A DNA stretch of 64,000 nt from Raffaelea ambrosiae (GCA_002778195.1 PCDI01000005.1:2623744-2687743), one strand, 5' to 3'; shown: positions 21,614 through 33,560, numbered from the stretch's first letter. The notes: generated by a model not told the origin, from the sequence alone. A program made the numbers and translations.

Positions 21614-24600
21614 CGTGGTTGACGGTCGGGAGGGGGGTACTCCAGTCTGCCCGTCAGGGTCGGAGTGGGAGACCAAGGCAGTGAAAAGTCTGTGGCTCGA
21701 TCCTGTGCTCTCTCACACACCAGGGCCCACCCTCAGTTCCCACAGCTCGGACGAGCGCGCAGACAGCACGCGGCTGTTTGGCGGAGCTATGGGGCAAGAG
21801 GCCTGTTTTCTGAGTCGGAGAGGGGGAGGTGCCTGCTGTGGCAGCTGTTTCGAGAAGGAGAGATATCGTCGAGCAACGAGGGGAGGTGTACCAGCGCCGG
21901 GAATGTCTTCAAATTGGTTACACAGGGCTGGCAGTACGCGACAGTGAGATGGGAACACGGCGTGCGGAGGGCGGTGATCGTTGTGCGAGTCGACAAGAGT
22001 CGTCGCGTGTGGCTGGTGGTGGACGGCACTCGGAATATGGCTGGCTCCTGTCTGAGATCGGGTGGCACAGGCAGCACATGGAAAACAGAAGAGAACAAAA
22101 CAAACAGGAAGGAGAGAAACACAGTGAGATGAGGACGTAAGACGTCTGTTTAGCCACTGCAGATCTCAACCAGGACAGGCCTGGGGCGTTTGTCGGGTGC
22201 GGGAAAAAAAAAAAGGAAATGTCAAAAAAAAAAAAAGAAACCAAGGTAGACAGGTAGAAAGCAGACGAGAAGCTCGGACGTTTTGCGCAGATGCTCGTAA
22301 GAGAGGACGTGCTTGGCAGGAGAACAAAGTGGAAGAAACAAAAGACGGGCTCGACAAGCGGAGTAGGACAGGCTCTTGCTGTCAAAGAAGAGCGGGCTCG
22401 GCGAGGAAGGAGGGAGGTACGGGTCGGACTCGATGTTTGCGGCAGCCGGTCGCGGTTGGTTCTCGTCAGGAGGCTGGTCGTGATTCCCACTGCGAACGGT
22501 TGTCAGAGTGGTATGTGGTCCTTTGTCCGTTGGTCAGTGCGATCTGTCAAGGGGAGAATGCAGACACAAAACTTGAGACACACCTTTCCAGGAGAAAGAT
22601 GACAGGGGGGGGCAGGCCGAGCAGGAAACGGTTCCTCAGGCCAAGATGCCGCTGTGCCTCCTTTGTTTATCGCGTCGTTGGCCTGGGGCAATTGGTGCTG
22701 GCGATCCGCGTAGTTCAGGGGCAGGGCCAGCCAGAACAGGGGAAAAATACATACATTAATAATAATGGTCGTTTTTCGTGGAGAGTAATAACGGGGAAGC
22801 GGCACTCCAAAAACAGAAACTCAATCTCGCTGGCAAGCTATAGCTGCAGGCCAGTGCGAACGGTAGGTGGGAGGCCAAACCATGTGGAGAGTCTGAGGCG
22901 GGAAAGTTTGTTTACAGAGAGGATTGGAGGATGCGGCCTCGTTGCGATGTGAGGTCCCTTTATTGTAGCAACTGTCTACTTTGTTTGTTTTCTGTGTCTT
23001 CATTGGGGGTTTCCTTTCGTGCCTTCTCTTTTCGTTGGCATTCTCTCTCTCTTGCTCGCCAGCCCATCGCTCTTTCCCTGTTCGCCGTCTCCCAAAATCC
23101 GTTTTAGTTACCCCCTTCTTCACCAATCTGACTAGCTCTTTCCCTCTTGGGTCCCTTGCCGTCCCGCCCCTCAGCCAGGGATAGGCGGTCTGATTGGCCG
23201 GGGCACCGTAAAAGCTGGGGCTGCACGCTAAGCTGGTGGGCGCCCGTACGGTGTCTGTCTTTGGGGCACTATTGTTTGATTTTCTGCTATGTGTGCCACT
23301 GGTCTGGATCGCCACCAGGTGCCCAGCCTCGACGCGGTGGCTATTGGTCGCGCCGGTGTCCGTCCTGCTCAGACTACGTGTGGCGCAGTGGGTGCTTCAT
23401 GATGTTGGTTGGCCTGTTGTATGGTATCTGACTACTTTGTATCTACCACCGTAGCTGAACACAGCTAATAGTTAGTTAGAGCCACCAGCCTGGCCAAGGC
23501 TTGACTGACCACACGATAGTGCACACGCAAAGAGAGAGAGAACCGCAAAGCCTGCAAGACCAACTGCAATTGTGATGGGATGCAACTAAGAAGTAAATGC
23601 GACTGTGACTGCGCTCAGACTCCTTTCGACACCATCCCGGCACGACACTTGCTGGTGGCACCCGCTGATCGCGCCGATTTCAACGCAAAAAAATAGGGGA
23701 AACGCTTTTTGCGTCCTTTCTCTCCTCTCTGATCCTCTCCGGCCCTCTTTGTGTCTCTGGCCCCCTCGGCCTCCCCCCCCCCCCCCTGGTCTCTTTGACT
23801 TTTTGGTTTTTGGTCCTTCTGTTCCATGCCAAGAACAAAAATTCAAAAAGCCACTGTACAGAATATCACGGTGGTGTCGGCACTGCAACCGAAGATAAGC
23901 AGCATCGCATCAGCACATCGGCGTATCGGCGCATCATTGTCATATCTGCTGTTTTATTGCATCCATTTGCTTTGAGACCCAAGCTCTTAATTAACAACGG
24001 GCAGTAAAGAATACACAGCGTGGCATGACAGCTGAGAGGACAGGGCACTTGGAGGTCATAGCCCTCGCCTAGCGGAGTATTTGTGCGCGTGTGCGCCACG
24101 CAGGGGGCTGCAGCGGCCATTTTCACAGACGGTAGGACAAGAGAAGCACTTTGCAATTGTGCGCGGCATTATCTGGTCGGCAAGCCGCGTCGTTTCTTCG
24201 TCTCCGGTGCAGATGCATCCTGCAACCACTTTGGCCTGCATCCTCGGCCCACCAGCGGAAAATATGGGTTTGTGCGCTGGCCGGGTCCCCCAATTGACCA
24301 AAAAAAAAAAACGTGGCGTGCCACAGCACTCCATTTTTCCAACGGTCGCTCCAGGGGGTATGATGAGTCAGCATACAGCGTCTGAAGTACAGCTCAACCC
24401 CGGAAAATAGAAAGCCGCAGGTGCAAGACAGCAAAACGCCATTCCGCAAGGGGGAGGGTCCGGCGGCAGTAGGAACTACACCGTAATTCATCGAACTCAC
24501 CGGTGCACTCTAAATATGCTCGTGCTCGTACCACAGTACGGGTACTCTATGTGCTGCCCATTACATAAGAAAATCATGTTACAATGATATGAGGATATGC

Positions 24601-25340
24601 ACCGGAGCGTTCCTTCTAGGAAGCCCCAAGACCTATCATGAGATACCGGAATGGAGAAAAACATGGGGATACGAAAATATGGCAACGAGAGCGGAAGTCT
24701 TGTGACCAAGAGAAAGAAGAGCTTGAAGAACAATAGATCAATGGAGCCCGTCCTTGAGAGCATAATGCCTGCCCGCCGTTCTGGCTGGGGCCTCAATTGA
24801 TTTTGCACGCAATGGCAAACGATGCTACATATCTAGTACTTGTAAGAGAAGTCGAACGAAGAGAACACTTGAGTGAAGAGCCGCATATTAACCGATTTTC
24901 CGATTTTCCCATGGAGATCCGCTCCAGAACTAGACAAGAGAAAAAAATGAACCCCAGAATTTTGCATGGGAGAACCCTGAACGCCAGCCCATTTCCCTAT
25001 AGCTCCCAACCTAACCCGGACCTGAAACCGCTGCTCTGTGCAAGCCTGTCCTGTGCACGCCAGTCTCCAGCCGCTGTGTTGTTATTGTTGTTTTTATGTA
25101 AGATTGATCAAATTTTATACACCGTGTCTCCCGGTTTCCCAGCCACCAGAGTTGTTTAGTCGTAAAGTCGTAAAAAAATGCCTAGAGATTCAAGGCTTGT
25201 TGGATCCCGAAGGATTTGTCTCGTCTCGGCAGTTTGTGTTTGTGGGAGGTTTGTCTCCCGACGTTTTTTTTTAGCCTGGGCTTCTTCCTTTCAGGGATGG
25301 GACGTTTGCAATGTCTTTCTTTTCTGAAAGAGCATCCCTT
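21614..25340. other. Spacer upstream of the DOCK-family gene
   Basis: About 3.7 kb without a supported gene. The part next to 21613 is the leader and promoter of the DOCK-family gene. The rest has A runs near 22210-22240, a C run at about 23776-23787, and short frames without family resemblance. A weak possibility of a short unrecognised gene near 22900-23460 was considered and not accepted. The end nearest 25340 is T-rich and probably holds the 3' end of the Ccc1-type gene. Confidence 0.5.
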
Positions 25341-26183
25341 TCAAGGCTGTTGGTTGCCAGAGTCGAGTGCCCGCACAATGCCGTAGGCTGCACCGGCAGC
25401 CAGTGCACCAATGATCAGCGTCTGCAGTGCACCCCAGACGTGTGCGCTCCGGCTGTGCACAGTGATGGCCGTCTTGACGTAGCCAAAGATGAGCAGGATG
25501 ATGGCGGTGATAACAATGGAGACCATCAGGGCCTCGCCGGTACGGCGCATGAGGAAGTATGGAATCATGGGGATCAAGCCGCCAATAAAGTAGCTCATAC
25601 CCATGGTCAAAGCAGAGATCCAGGCACGGCCGACCTTAGGGCGCTCGAGCCGAAGCTCAAAGTCCATCATGAAGCGCACCCACATCTCCGGGTGCTTAAC
25701 GAGCTCATCGACCAGCGGAGTGGCGGCATCGTAGCTGATGTGGTATTGGGCGAGGATGTCGTAGATTTCCTGGCGCTCGGCCTCGGGCACGTTGTTGACC
25801 TCCTCCCATTCGCGCTGCTCCTCGCTCTTGTATTGTTCATACTCGGTGGCTGCGGCCAGGTAGGCGCCGAGGCCCATGCTGATGGCGCCCGAGAAGAGCT
25901 CGGCCAGGCCGCCCATGACCACGAGCCGCGTGTCGCCGAGACTGGACAGGCCGGCCGTCAGCGCAAAGGGGACGGTCAGTCCATCGGCGAATCCAATTAT
26001 GACGTCGCGCACGACATCGCTATAGTCAGAGTGCCCTTCAGAGTGTATCGAAGAGCTGCGAGACGACATGGTGGACACGCGCGTGAGGTCACTGTCCGGG
26101 CGGCGCTCAATGAGCGGCTCGACTTCTGTGGCGTTGGAGGCCATGCTGCGCAGGGATGGCGGAGACGAAGAAGGGGGTGACAT
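25341..26183 (-). CDS. CCC1: Vacuolar iron/manganese transporter, Ccc1/VIT1 family
   Basis: A single exon encodes 280 residues and would move cytosolic Fe2+ or Mn2+ into the vacuole. Residues 1-55 are a hydrophilic tail. The VIT1 domain follows: DVVRDVIIGFADGLTVPFALTAGLSSLGDTRLVVMGGLAELFSGAISMGLGAYLA is the first membrane pair, quoted here as separate blocks DVVRDVIIGFADGL and GGLAELFSGAISMG. A charged cytosolic helix region (EEQREWEEVNNVPEAERQEI) holds the Glu-rich metal-binding segment. It is followed by three membrane segments (about ALTMGMSYFIGGLIPMIPYF, ALMVSIVITAIILLIFG and LIIGALAAGAAYGIV). The ATG at 26183 was chosen since the frame upstream starts only with a TTG; a later Met (MASNATEV) is possible. 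In other fungi such genes are repressed under iron starvation by the HapX-CCAAT-binding complex, and CCAAT boxes do lie upstream here. The call is well supported; the metal is not decided by sequence. Confidence 0.93.
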   Translation of the reverse strand: MSPPSSSPPSLRSMASNATEVEPLIERRPDSDLTRVSTMSSRSSSIHSEGHSDYSDVVRDVIIGFADGLTVPFALTAGLSSLGDTRLVVMGGLAELFSGAISMGLGAYLAAATEYEQYKSEEQREWEEVNNVPEAERQEIYDILAQYHISYDAATPLVDELVKHPEMWVRFMMDFELRLERPKVGRAWISALTMGMSYFIGGLIPMIPYFLMRRTGEALMVSIVITAIILLIFGYVKTAITVHSRSAHVWGALQTLIIGALAAGAAYGIVRALDSGNQQP

Positions 26184-26382
26184 GTGCAAAAGTGGATGTG
26201 AACGTGCTGGTGATGATGGCTGCGGCTGCTGTTGCTGCGGCTGCTGTTCGAAACCCGGCGAAGGGAAAGAGACGAAGGGGATCGAGTTGGTCGTTGTGGC
26301 GAGAGTTGAACGATGCGAGAGAGCTTCCTGGGGACGAGGGAAGCAGCCGATGGCAGGGGAAAAAAGCGAAAAAAATGGGATG

Positions 26383-26398
26383 ATTGGTGATGAATTGG
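26383..26398 (-). promoter_or_regulatory. Paired CCAAT boxes upstream of the Ccc1-type gene
   Basis: Two CCAAT pentamers on the gene's strand (26398-26394 and 26387-26383) lie about 200 bp upstream of the ATG. They are potential sites for the CCAAT-binding complex; binding is inferred, not shown. Confidence 0.4.
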
Positions 26399-26462
26399 TG
26401 ACGAAGTAAGAAAGGTTTGCAAATCAATGATCTGGTGAGGACAAGATTAAGAAGGGGGCCGA

Positions 26463-26470
26463 CTTATATG
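26463..26470 (-). promoter_or_regulatory. Candidate TATA box of the Ccc1-type gene
   Basis: The minus strand reads CATATAAG about 280 bp upstream of the ATG. If used, the paired CCAAT boxes would fall inside the leader, so the core promoter may instead lie closer to the gene. Confidence 0.3.
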
Positions 26471-28517
26471 GCCGCGGAAGTAGAGAGAGGCGATGTGACC
26501 AAAACGGAAGGTACGCTAGTCACTAACAAGACAAGAGCACAGCGTGGTTGGGTGGAAGGATTTGGCACAGCAAAGGGAGAACAAGAAAAAGAAAAGACTG
26601 TCAATGGCATGGGGAAAAGGCAAAAGTACGTATCTTCGAGGACGGCGCGATGCTGTGAATTAATACTTTTTCTCTTCTCCGCCCGGACCCCCATCCCTTG
26701 GGTTCCTTGCAGGTAGAAATATGCATTTTTTTCTTATCCATTTTGCGGGTGCGAATTCCTTCCGCCGCGGAGGCCAGTCGCTGTCTCAGCAGTCGTATAC
26801 GAATTTCTTGGTGGAAAGGCCTGGATCCCTGTTAGTCCAGCCAATGAAATGCGCTGAATTACTCAGAAACACGGTTTGTGGCGAGGTGGGCCAATCAGGG
26901 TCGCGGAGCCACGTGCAAATGGCAGTCAGCAAACCTGTCGGACAGTGACTGATTGGTGCGGAGACGGTTCTCTCGTAACCCCGACGCTTGCTACGAGTAC
27001 TATGTATTAACTATGATGGAAACTGCGTGACCGGCTTTGGGGGTTTTGTTTTCGGCCGTGGCGTATTGTGCGAGTACTTTTGTATTACTACTTCGCACGA
27101 AAAATCAGCCATAACACCGAGCCAGCCCCGTTTGATGTGTTGGCCGTTGCTTCCTCTCGCTCGGCCCTTGCTCTGCATGCTGCTCCTTCCTGTTCAGTAT
27201 TGCGTCGTCGTCGTCTTCTTGTCTGCCTTCGGGTCTTGGCAATGCTCGGTTTTCTCGGGGACCGGTGAGACTTTTCTCGAGCCGTGGCAAGACGGCCTGT
27301 TTGGTTTTGGACCAATTACACATAGTATGATACTATCTTACGTCCCCTCTGCTCCTGGAGAGAGGGCGGGCCTCCAGACCTCCACATATCAGCTGCGGGT
27401 GCAGAGTCTTTCTGCGGGTCACCAGCGCTATATCCGCGATTGACGTCAGGAATGGAAGCCGCTGTGGAATCCGCGCGAACATGCAAATGCAAAATACAGA
27501 TAATGAAGGATGAACTTTTACACCGATCTTCCGCCCCTTTTCGGGGGTATCGCATTTCACATTTAGTGGCACGCCCAACGGCCGGGAGGAAAAAGAAAGT
27601 CATGACGTCTTGGACCAGTACGGTCGTAGCGATTGTGCTGTCTGTTTGTGTTTTATCTTGATTTGTTATCTCTTGGCGGCTGATTGTTTTCCTTTGTCTT
27701 ACCGCCGCACCGCCATGCCGCCTGCAGAATCTGGCGAATTTTGCTCCAGGATCATCCCACAGCCTTGCCCAGGTTCCGCCAAAGCAGATACTACATGAAA
27801 CAGTCTCAAACGACTGCCCAAGAGCTGCTATGCAGTCCAGGCGGCGGAGAGTATGAACGAAGAATCAGGAAGATGAAGAAATGGGATTTCGTCTCGTCGG
27901 AAGCATGATCTATCTGGATTGAGACCTGGTGGCTCTTTCTGTCGGGTTGGATTGTCTCACAGGCCGTCAGAGTAGCCACAGACGAGTTGCAGTTGTCCCA
28001 TGCCAGGCACGCTACGACGATATCCTTTTGCGCGTGTCTCGCAGTCTGGAAATCTTGCGGTGAATGACTGACAAAAGCTGTGCGAGATTTGCTGGTGCAT
28101 CCTCGAGGGGGCTGGGCGTGTTAAAAATTTGAGGCCCATGGTGAGGCCTACCATGAGGGGTATGCCAAGTGGCAGCAAAATTCAACGCGCCTCTGTGCGC
28201 AGATGCGCTGGCCAGCCTGGAGGCTGGCGCAGCAAAAGAGGGGAGGAATTTGTCTGTCCAACCAGAATTGCAAACAGCCGTCAACTCTTTTGCTTGTCGC
28301 GTTTGTTTGTTTGTGTTTCATTTCCCCGCCTGGTATGACAGGCAACCATCTTTATCGTCAAATATCAGCGAGGAAGCCCTCCGAACTTGCCAGCCCTCGA
28401 CAACTTATCAAAGCGAGACTGTCTGTCGTCCAAGAAAGCCTTTGTTCGACTTCTCATCCCTCTCTCTCTCCCTTATCTGGCCGATCGCCGTCTTCTCCAT
28501 CTGAGCCCCCTTCAACA
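26471..28517. other. Divergent spacer between the Ccc1-type and tetraspanin genes
   Basis: About 2 kb with no supported gene. It contains three further CCAAT boxes, two on the plus strand (26841-26845, 26891-26895) and one on the minus strand (26952-26956). It also contains short palindrome-like motifs of the TACGAGTACTATGTA type near 26992-27006. The part just before 28518 is pyrimidine-rich, as expected of a fungal leader. Confidence 0.5.
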
Positions 28518-29929
28518 ATGGCCTTGCAGATCCTGCTTCTGCTCATCCTCCCAGTGGTGGTACGTGTTTCAAGCAAAAGAGGGCGTCTTGGAGCCGAGTC
28601 TTTTCCTCCGAGACCTCTCCCAATACTTTCCATTTTGCCCCAAGAGTCGGGATGGCTTCATTTCCTCCCCCATGGACTGACGATTCTATGCAACAAAGAT
28701 CATCGCCGGCATCCTGGCTGTGACCATGTAAGTTTGAGATGGCGGCTGTCCCAATCATACCTGACTCCTGGAAGAAGTACTGTCTCCTATCTACTTCTCT
28801 AACTCTCAAACAATGTAGCCATGAACACATCACTGCCTCCGCTCTGTCCCTCCCCATTGCCCCGACCCTTACCAGTCTCGTCCTTGCTCTGCCTCTCATC
28901 GCGATTGCCAATGCGGTCTGTCTTGCCATCGTCCGCCATCGGCAGACCAAACGGGCCCTGGCCCAGCAGACCAACCAGCGACGCATTACTGATGGCAATG
29001 TCGGTGGAAACGGTCGCTCTGACCAGCGACTACCATCCTGGACACACGTCTACTGGTGCGCCGGCACCAAGGTGCCCAGTATCACGGCCCTCCTGCAGAT
29101 CATACAGGCTGTGTTCACGGTCGCAATCGCAACGCTTCTGATTGTCAACAACCTGGTGGGTGGCCGGGCCAGCTCGTCTTCTTCGTCTCAGCAGTCACCG
29201 CTCCTCCGGTGTGCTCTCGAGACCACCTGGCAGCGTCTCTGGAGCCAGCACGATGCCGCCGCCATGCAGCGCATCCAAGATGCCCTGAAGTGCTGCGGCT
29301 TCAACAGCGTCGTGGACCGGGCGTGGCCGTTTCCTGGTGGCGGGGGTGGAGGGAGTGTCAAGACGTGTGCCGAGGCGTACGGACGGACGGTCGCGTGTCG
29401 TGTACCCTGGATGCAGATGGCTCGGAAACGGGCAGGCATGGAGCTGCTGGTGGTTGCATTGGTCGCAGTGTTCCAGTCGGCGACATTGATGCGGCGGAAG
29501 TGGTGGTTTGCTGGCGGGGCAGGCGCCGGCAACTTGTTTGACAACAGCGGCCGTCGTCGCCGGCCAGCCGATCACTACCACCGGGCCTACGAGAGTGACG
29601 ATGACGACAACATCATCCATGACAACAGCCGGGTGGCCGTTCGGCGGCCTCTGTTGGCCGACAGGGCAGCTTCCGATCCCAGTCGGGACCATACCGAGGA
29701 AAATGGCAATGGCAATGGTGGAGATTACTGGACTAGGGACAATGAAGCGGACAACTACATCGGCGACGAAGAGGGTGCTACTGGTGGAGGCCGGCCTGGT
29801 ACTAGATCCAACCAGGGACTGGGTGTCAGGAACAACGGCAGTACACAGAACACGGAATCTGCCTCCAATGGGCCACGCCTGGAGCCGTCTGGACTGGCCA
29901 GCGTACCGAATGAGTGGAATGATGTGTAA
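28518..29929 (+). CDS. Tetraspanin-like membrane protein
   Basis: Three exons (28518-28559, 28699-28727 and 28819-29929) give 393 residues. The first two exons are only 42 and 29 nt but are supported by good donors (GTACGT, GTAAGT) and AG acceptors, and together they rebuild a first membrane segment (MALQILLLLILPVVV then IIAGILAVTI). Membrane segments 2 and 3 follow (SLVLALPLIAIANAVCLAIV; SITALLQIIQAVFTVAIATLL). A large loop of about 100 residues carries the tetraspanin signature CCG at residues 182-184, with paired Cys upstream (LLRCALE) and downstream (KTCAEAYGRTVACRV). The fourth segment is near MELLVVALVAVFQSATLM. The last 130 residues form a hydrophilic cytosolic tail rich in Asp, Asn, Arg and Gly, long for the family. 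In fungi such proteins organise membrane domains in development or host penetration; which subclass this is cannot be settled by eye. Confidence 0.75.
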
Positions 29930-30070
29930 GGGAGAACGGGCAGATTGGGTTGGATCACTCCCATTTTTTTATCATAAAGAAACATTGTCGGATACGGGAA
30001 TTAGGTACGAAGGTGTTTAGCAGAAGTGTGGCAAATGAAGAAGAAGATACAACGAAAAGAAGAAGGAAAG

Positions 30071-30096
30071 GGAAAGGAAAGGAAAGGAAAGGAAAG
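30071..30096 (+). repeat. GGAAA tandem repeat
   Basis: Five consecutive copies of GGAAA in the spacer between the tail-to-tail tetraspanin and acetylornithine aminotransferase genes. Confidence 0.85.
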
Positions 30097-30222
30097 AAGC
30101 ATGAGGACAGGACGCATTCAAAATTCCAGAAAAAAAGAGCGTTTCATAAAAAGGTTTATTCTTTTTCATTTCGTCTTTTTTATCTTTTTTTTTTGTACGC
30201 CGTGAATACATACTCGTAACAC

Positions 30223-30228
30223 AATAAA
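30223..30228 (+). terminator. Candidate polyadenylation signal of the tetraspanin gene
   Basis: AATAAA about 295 bp after the tetraspanin stop codon, inside the short convergent spacer. An alternative signal nearer the stop was not seen. Confidence 0.3.
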
Positions 30229-30295
30229 AACCATACAACGTCTACAACACATGGAAAACTACGCCTCCCTCCCCTGCCCCCAAGACGAAGTCTCT

Positions 30296-31747
30296 CTATT
30301 TCTGCGTCGCCTCAATCGACTCCTCCAACAGGCCCAGCCCTTCCTGGATCTCCGCCTCCGACACCGTCAGGCTCGGCACAAACCGCACCGTGTTCGTCCC
30401 CGCCGTGATCACCAGCAGCCCGCGCTCCAGCGCCGCCGCCACAATCGGGCTCGGGTCCTTGGTCATCTGCGCGCCCACAATCAGCCCCCGCCCGCGGATC
30501 TCCGTGATCAGCTCCGGGTGCCGCTCCCGCAGCTGCTGCAGGCCGCGCACCAGCACGGCGCCCTTGGCCAGCACGTCCGCCTGCAGCTGCGGGTCCGACA
30601 GCCGCGTCAGCACGTGGTGCGCCACGGCGCTGGCCAACGGGTTGCCGCCAAACGTGGTGCCGTGGTCGCCGACCTGCATGGCGTCGGCGACGGCGGCGCT
30701 GACCAGGGTGGCCCCGATGGGGAAGCCGTTGCCGAGCGCCTTGGCCGTCGTCACCACATCCGGGTGGGCCTCGGCGGGCAGGTGCGCATGCGCCCACAGC
30801 GTACCGCCGGTGCGGGCGAGGCCGCACTGGATCTCGTCGTGAATGAGCACGGCGCCGACCTCGCGACAGCGGCGGGCCAGGGCGACCATGAACTCGTCGG
30901 TGCCCACGTGCACGCCGCCCTCGCCCTGGATGGGCTCGACCAGGACGCCGCAGGTCGCGGGCGTCACCAGCGCGGCGAGCACCGCCGGATCGGCGTCGTT
31001 GAACGTGCCGCAGCGGAAGCCGGGCACCATGGGCGAAAACGGCTTCTGGTACTTGGGGTTGTGGGTGGCCGACAGGCTGCCCATGGTGCGGCCGTGGAAG
31101 GCGCCCTGGAAGGAGACAATGTCCGTCTTGCGGCCGGACGGGTCGCGCACTTTGCCGACCTTGCGGGCAAACTTGATGGCGGCCTCGTTGGCCTCGCTGC
31201 CCGAGTTGGCCAGAAAGACAGCATGCGCCTTGGCGTCCGGGTGCGCCATGCCGCCCGACCCGCGGGTCTCCTCGACGAGGAGACGCGACAGGGCGCCGGT
31301 CCACTCGTTGTAGTACAGGTTGGAGGCGTGCATGAGGGTGGCCGACTGCTCCGCGAGCACCTTGGTGACGCCCGGGTCGCAGTGGCCAAACGCGTTGACG
31401 GCGATGCCGCCGGTGAAGTCCAGGTACTGCTTGCCCTCCAGGTCCCACAGGTACGAGCCGGCGCCGCGGTGGAAGACGGGCGTGGGCCGCGAGTAGGTGG
31501 CCACCATGTAGGGCGCCGAGACGGCGACCACTTCTTCGCTGTGGATGTGCTGCTCGCTGGCATTGGGCGTCGCAGACGCCGCCACCGAGGCCTGTGACGC
31601 GTACGTCCGGGGTGTGCCAGCCAGCGCGGCACGGCGCACTCCGGCGACCATCAGAGGGCGGCGGCCGACCGTTGCGGCCGTTGAGGCCGATTTGGTGGCA
31701 CCCCGGATTGCCTTAGCCGCAGATGCGGCATGCCACCGCATGGCCAT
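30296..31747 (-). CDS. ARG8: Acetylornithine aminotransferase, mitochondrial
   Basis: Class III PLP aminotransferase that converts N-acetylglutamate semialdehyde and glutamate to N-acetylornithine and 2-oxoglutarate in arginine synthesis. A single exon encodes 483 residues. The first 50 or so (MAMRWHAASAAKAIRGATKS and onward) contain Arg, Ala and Ser with no acidic residue, as in a mitochondrial presequence. Family motifs are YLWDLEGKQYLDFTGGIAVNAFGH quoted in short as DFTGGIAVNAFGH, FLANSGSEANEAAIKFAR, FHGRTMGSLSAT, EPIQGEGGV, IHDEIQCGLARTG, and TTAKALGNGFPIGA with the PLP lysine at K336. The start was placed at the first ATG of the presequence; a second Met follows two codons later, and the open frame further upstream has no ATG before it. 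Ornithine and 4-aminobutyrate aminotransferases share the fold, but the pocket motifs and the lengths fit acetylornithine best. Convergent with the tetraspanin gene. Confidence 0.93.
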   Translation of the reverse strand: MAMRWHAASAAKAIRGATKSASTAATVGRRPLMVAGVRRAALAGTPRTYASQASVAASATPNASEQHIHSEEVVAVSAPYMVATYSRPTPVFHRGAGSYLWDLEGKQYLDFTGGIAVNAFGHCDPGVTKVLAEQSATLMHASNLYYNEWTGALSRLLVEETRGSGGMAHPDAKAHAVFLANSGSEANEAAIKFARKVGKVRDPSGRKTDIVSFQGAFHGRTMGSLSATHNPKYQKPFSPMVPGFRCGTFNDADPAVLAALVTPATCGVLVEPIQGEGGVHVGTDEFMVALARRCREVGAVLIHDEIQCGLARTGGTLWAHAHLPAEAHPDVVTTAKALGNGFPIGATLVSAAVADAMQVGDHGTTFGGNPLASAVAHHVLTRLSDPQLQADVLAKGAVLVRGLQQLRERHPELITEIRGRGLIVGAQMTKDPSPIVAAALERGLLVITAGTNTVRFVPSLTVSEAEIQEGLGLLEESIEATQK

Positions 31748-32887
31748 TGCGATACGTATGCGAGGGTGATTGGAGAGGAGAGAAAGGGGGTTAATGAGAG
31801 ATGCAGAAGGTAGATTGGAAACGAAAAAGGAAAGAGAGCCAGAGAGAGGAGGGGGGGGGGGGGAAGACACAGGATGAGAGGAAGGAGTTCGTTCGAGTCA
31901 TCAACAATGGCGAGGTGAAGCCATCTTGAAAATTGTCAATGGCGCCTTATCGATAAGGGACCGTGACTCAAAATTTTTGGCGGGGGACAGGTCCGAAGTC
32001 GGTTAGTGGCCTAGACGGGTTTCGAGAGACAAAAAGACGCAAAAGCGTCTTGGGAAGAAATCAAGAGAGGAGCTGGACGGCAGCACTGGAAATGGTTCGT
32101 GTGAATCCGAGACTGTCGTCCATTATGGTCTTGCCGTTTTCTGGACCCTGGAGGGCCTCGCTTGTGTTTCCTTCCATCTTGGCCATCTCGTTTACTCGGC
32201 AGCTCTGCGGGCTGGCAGCTCTACACCGTACGGCCTTGCAGGCTCTATGCCGGCTTCACATGCCGTGGAAGAACAAACAAGGAAGGCGCATCTGTGCTCT
32301 TTCCGGTTGAAGTTTTTTTTCTTTTTCTTTTTTAATCGACGACCCTGCATCGACCAATTTTGGGACCATCCCAATTTTTTTTTTTTTTNTTAAATTTAGA
32401 AACCCCCCCCCCGACCTCTCCGCGTCCGGTCAAGCATTGATGTGAGGATAGACTAAGCCTTTCCAGTTCAACCGGCAGCTCGTTTGTGGTTCAGCTGGCC
32501 TTGACCAGAGGATTTTCGGTCTAGCTGCTAGGGTCTCCTTGGGGTGCTTTTGGGCTCTGGAGGGTGTGGTTTTGGGGTGGTTCTTGTGCTTTTGGCTTAC
32601 GACGAGCAAGAACAATTCGCCCCAGTGGCCTCTCTGTGGCCAGCCACACTGCTCTCCCCTGCGGCGTTCGACTCCGCATTTTCGACCGGCGCTCTTTTCT
32701 GGGGGCAATAGTACGGCTTTTGCGATAATAGGATGCCCCCCATATCCCATGTCCATTTTGGCCTGTCTCGCCTAGCAAAAGTACATAGTACACGGTGACG
32801 ACGAAGGGGATTCTTCTTTTATTCTTTCTGGTGCTTCCACTCTGGCGTTCTCTTTGCAGTCGTATTCCCTCCTTGTAGTCGCATCGT

Positions 32888-32943
32888 CTTCATCCTCCTG
32901 GTGTCCTCCTTCCAGTCTCGTGGATTCTTCATCCTCCTGGTGT
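32888..32943 (+). repeat. Imperfect direct repeat
   Basis: A 17-base word (CTTCATCCTCCTGGTGT) occurs at 32888-32904 and again at 32927-32943, with related words (GTGGATTC) nearby. The minus-strand frame across it reads a repeated HQEDE motif, but no gene is claimed. Confidence 0.75.
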
Positions 32944-33560
32944 GTCGTGGATTCGTGGATTCCCTGTCTCCAGCGTCTCCATCGCTTTAACACTCGCTCT
33001 TGACCCTTCACTGTTTCAAAACGGCTCTCAACCCACCCCCTTGTCCGGACGCCTGGTTCTTTTTTTTTCCGGTTGCCCTGTTTCTTTTACAGGAGATCCT
33101 TTGACGTCCCCTTTTCTTCTTCTTCAGTCCGGTATATTTGCTCAGCCCAGTCCTAGGGCGAAACAAGAACAACAAATGTTTGTTTGCGTTGACCGAGAGG
33201 AAAAAGCAAATACGAATGCTGCACGAACCTGCAGTGATGGGCTTAGTCTCTTTTGGCTGGCCCTTTGAAAGTTCTCCGATCTTCCTCTGCATCTCTGGTG
33301 CGTCTCTGCGTCATCTGTCTGCTCTAGTCGCCCCCTCTTTGGCGTCTTGGCATCGCCCTCCACCTTACTCGCTCTAGCAGCGGCACAACGCCCGCATCCA
33401 TCAGACAGATTACATATATACATAGTACTCGTACATAATGCCATGCACATCAGATAGAGATATGGATATCTTCCACGGCCAGATACATCGTGGAAATAAA
33501 TCACAAAAAAACCAGGGTGTAATCCTCGGCTGTGCATGCGAGAGGGCACAGAACGTACTA

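Noticed and set aside
22981..23454. Hydrophobic plus-strand frames that could be a small membrane protein
   Set aside because: Hydrophobicity follows T-rich, pyrimidine-rich DNA; no conserved motif or splice support.
30251..31597. 448-codon plus-strand frame
   Set aside because: Antisense shadow of the acetylornithine aminotransferase exon; His/Arg-rich with no motif.
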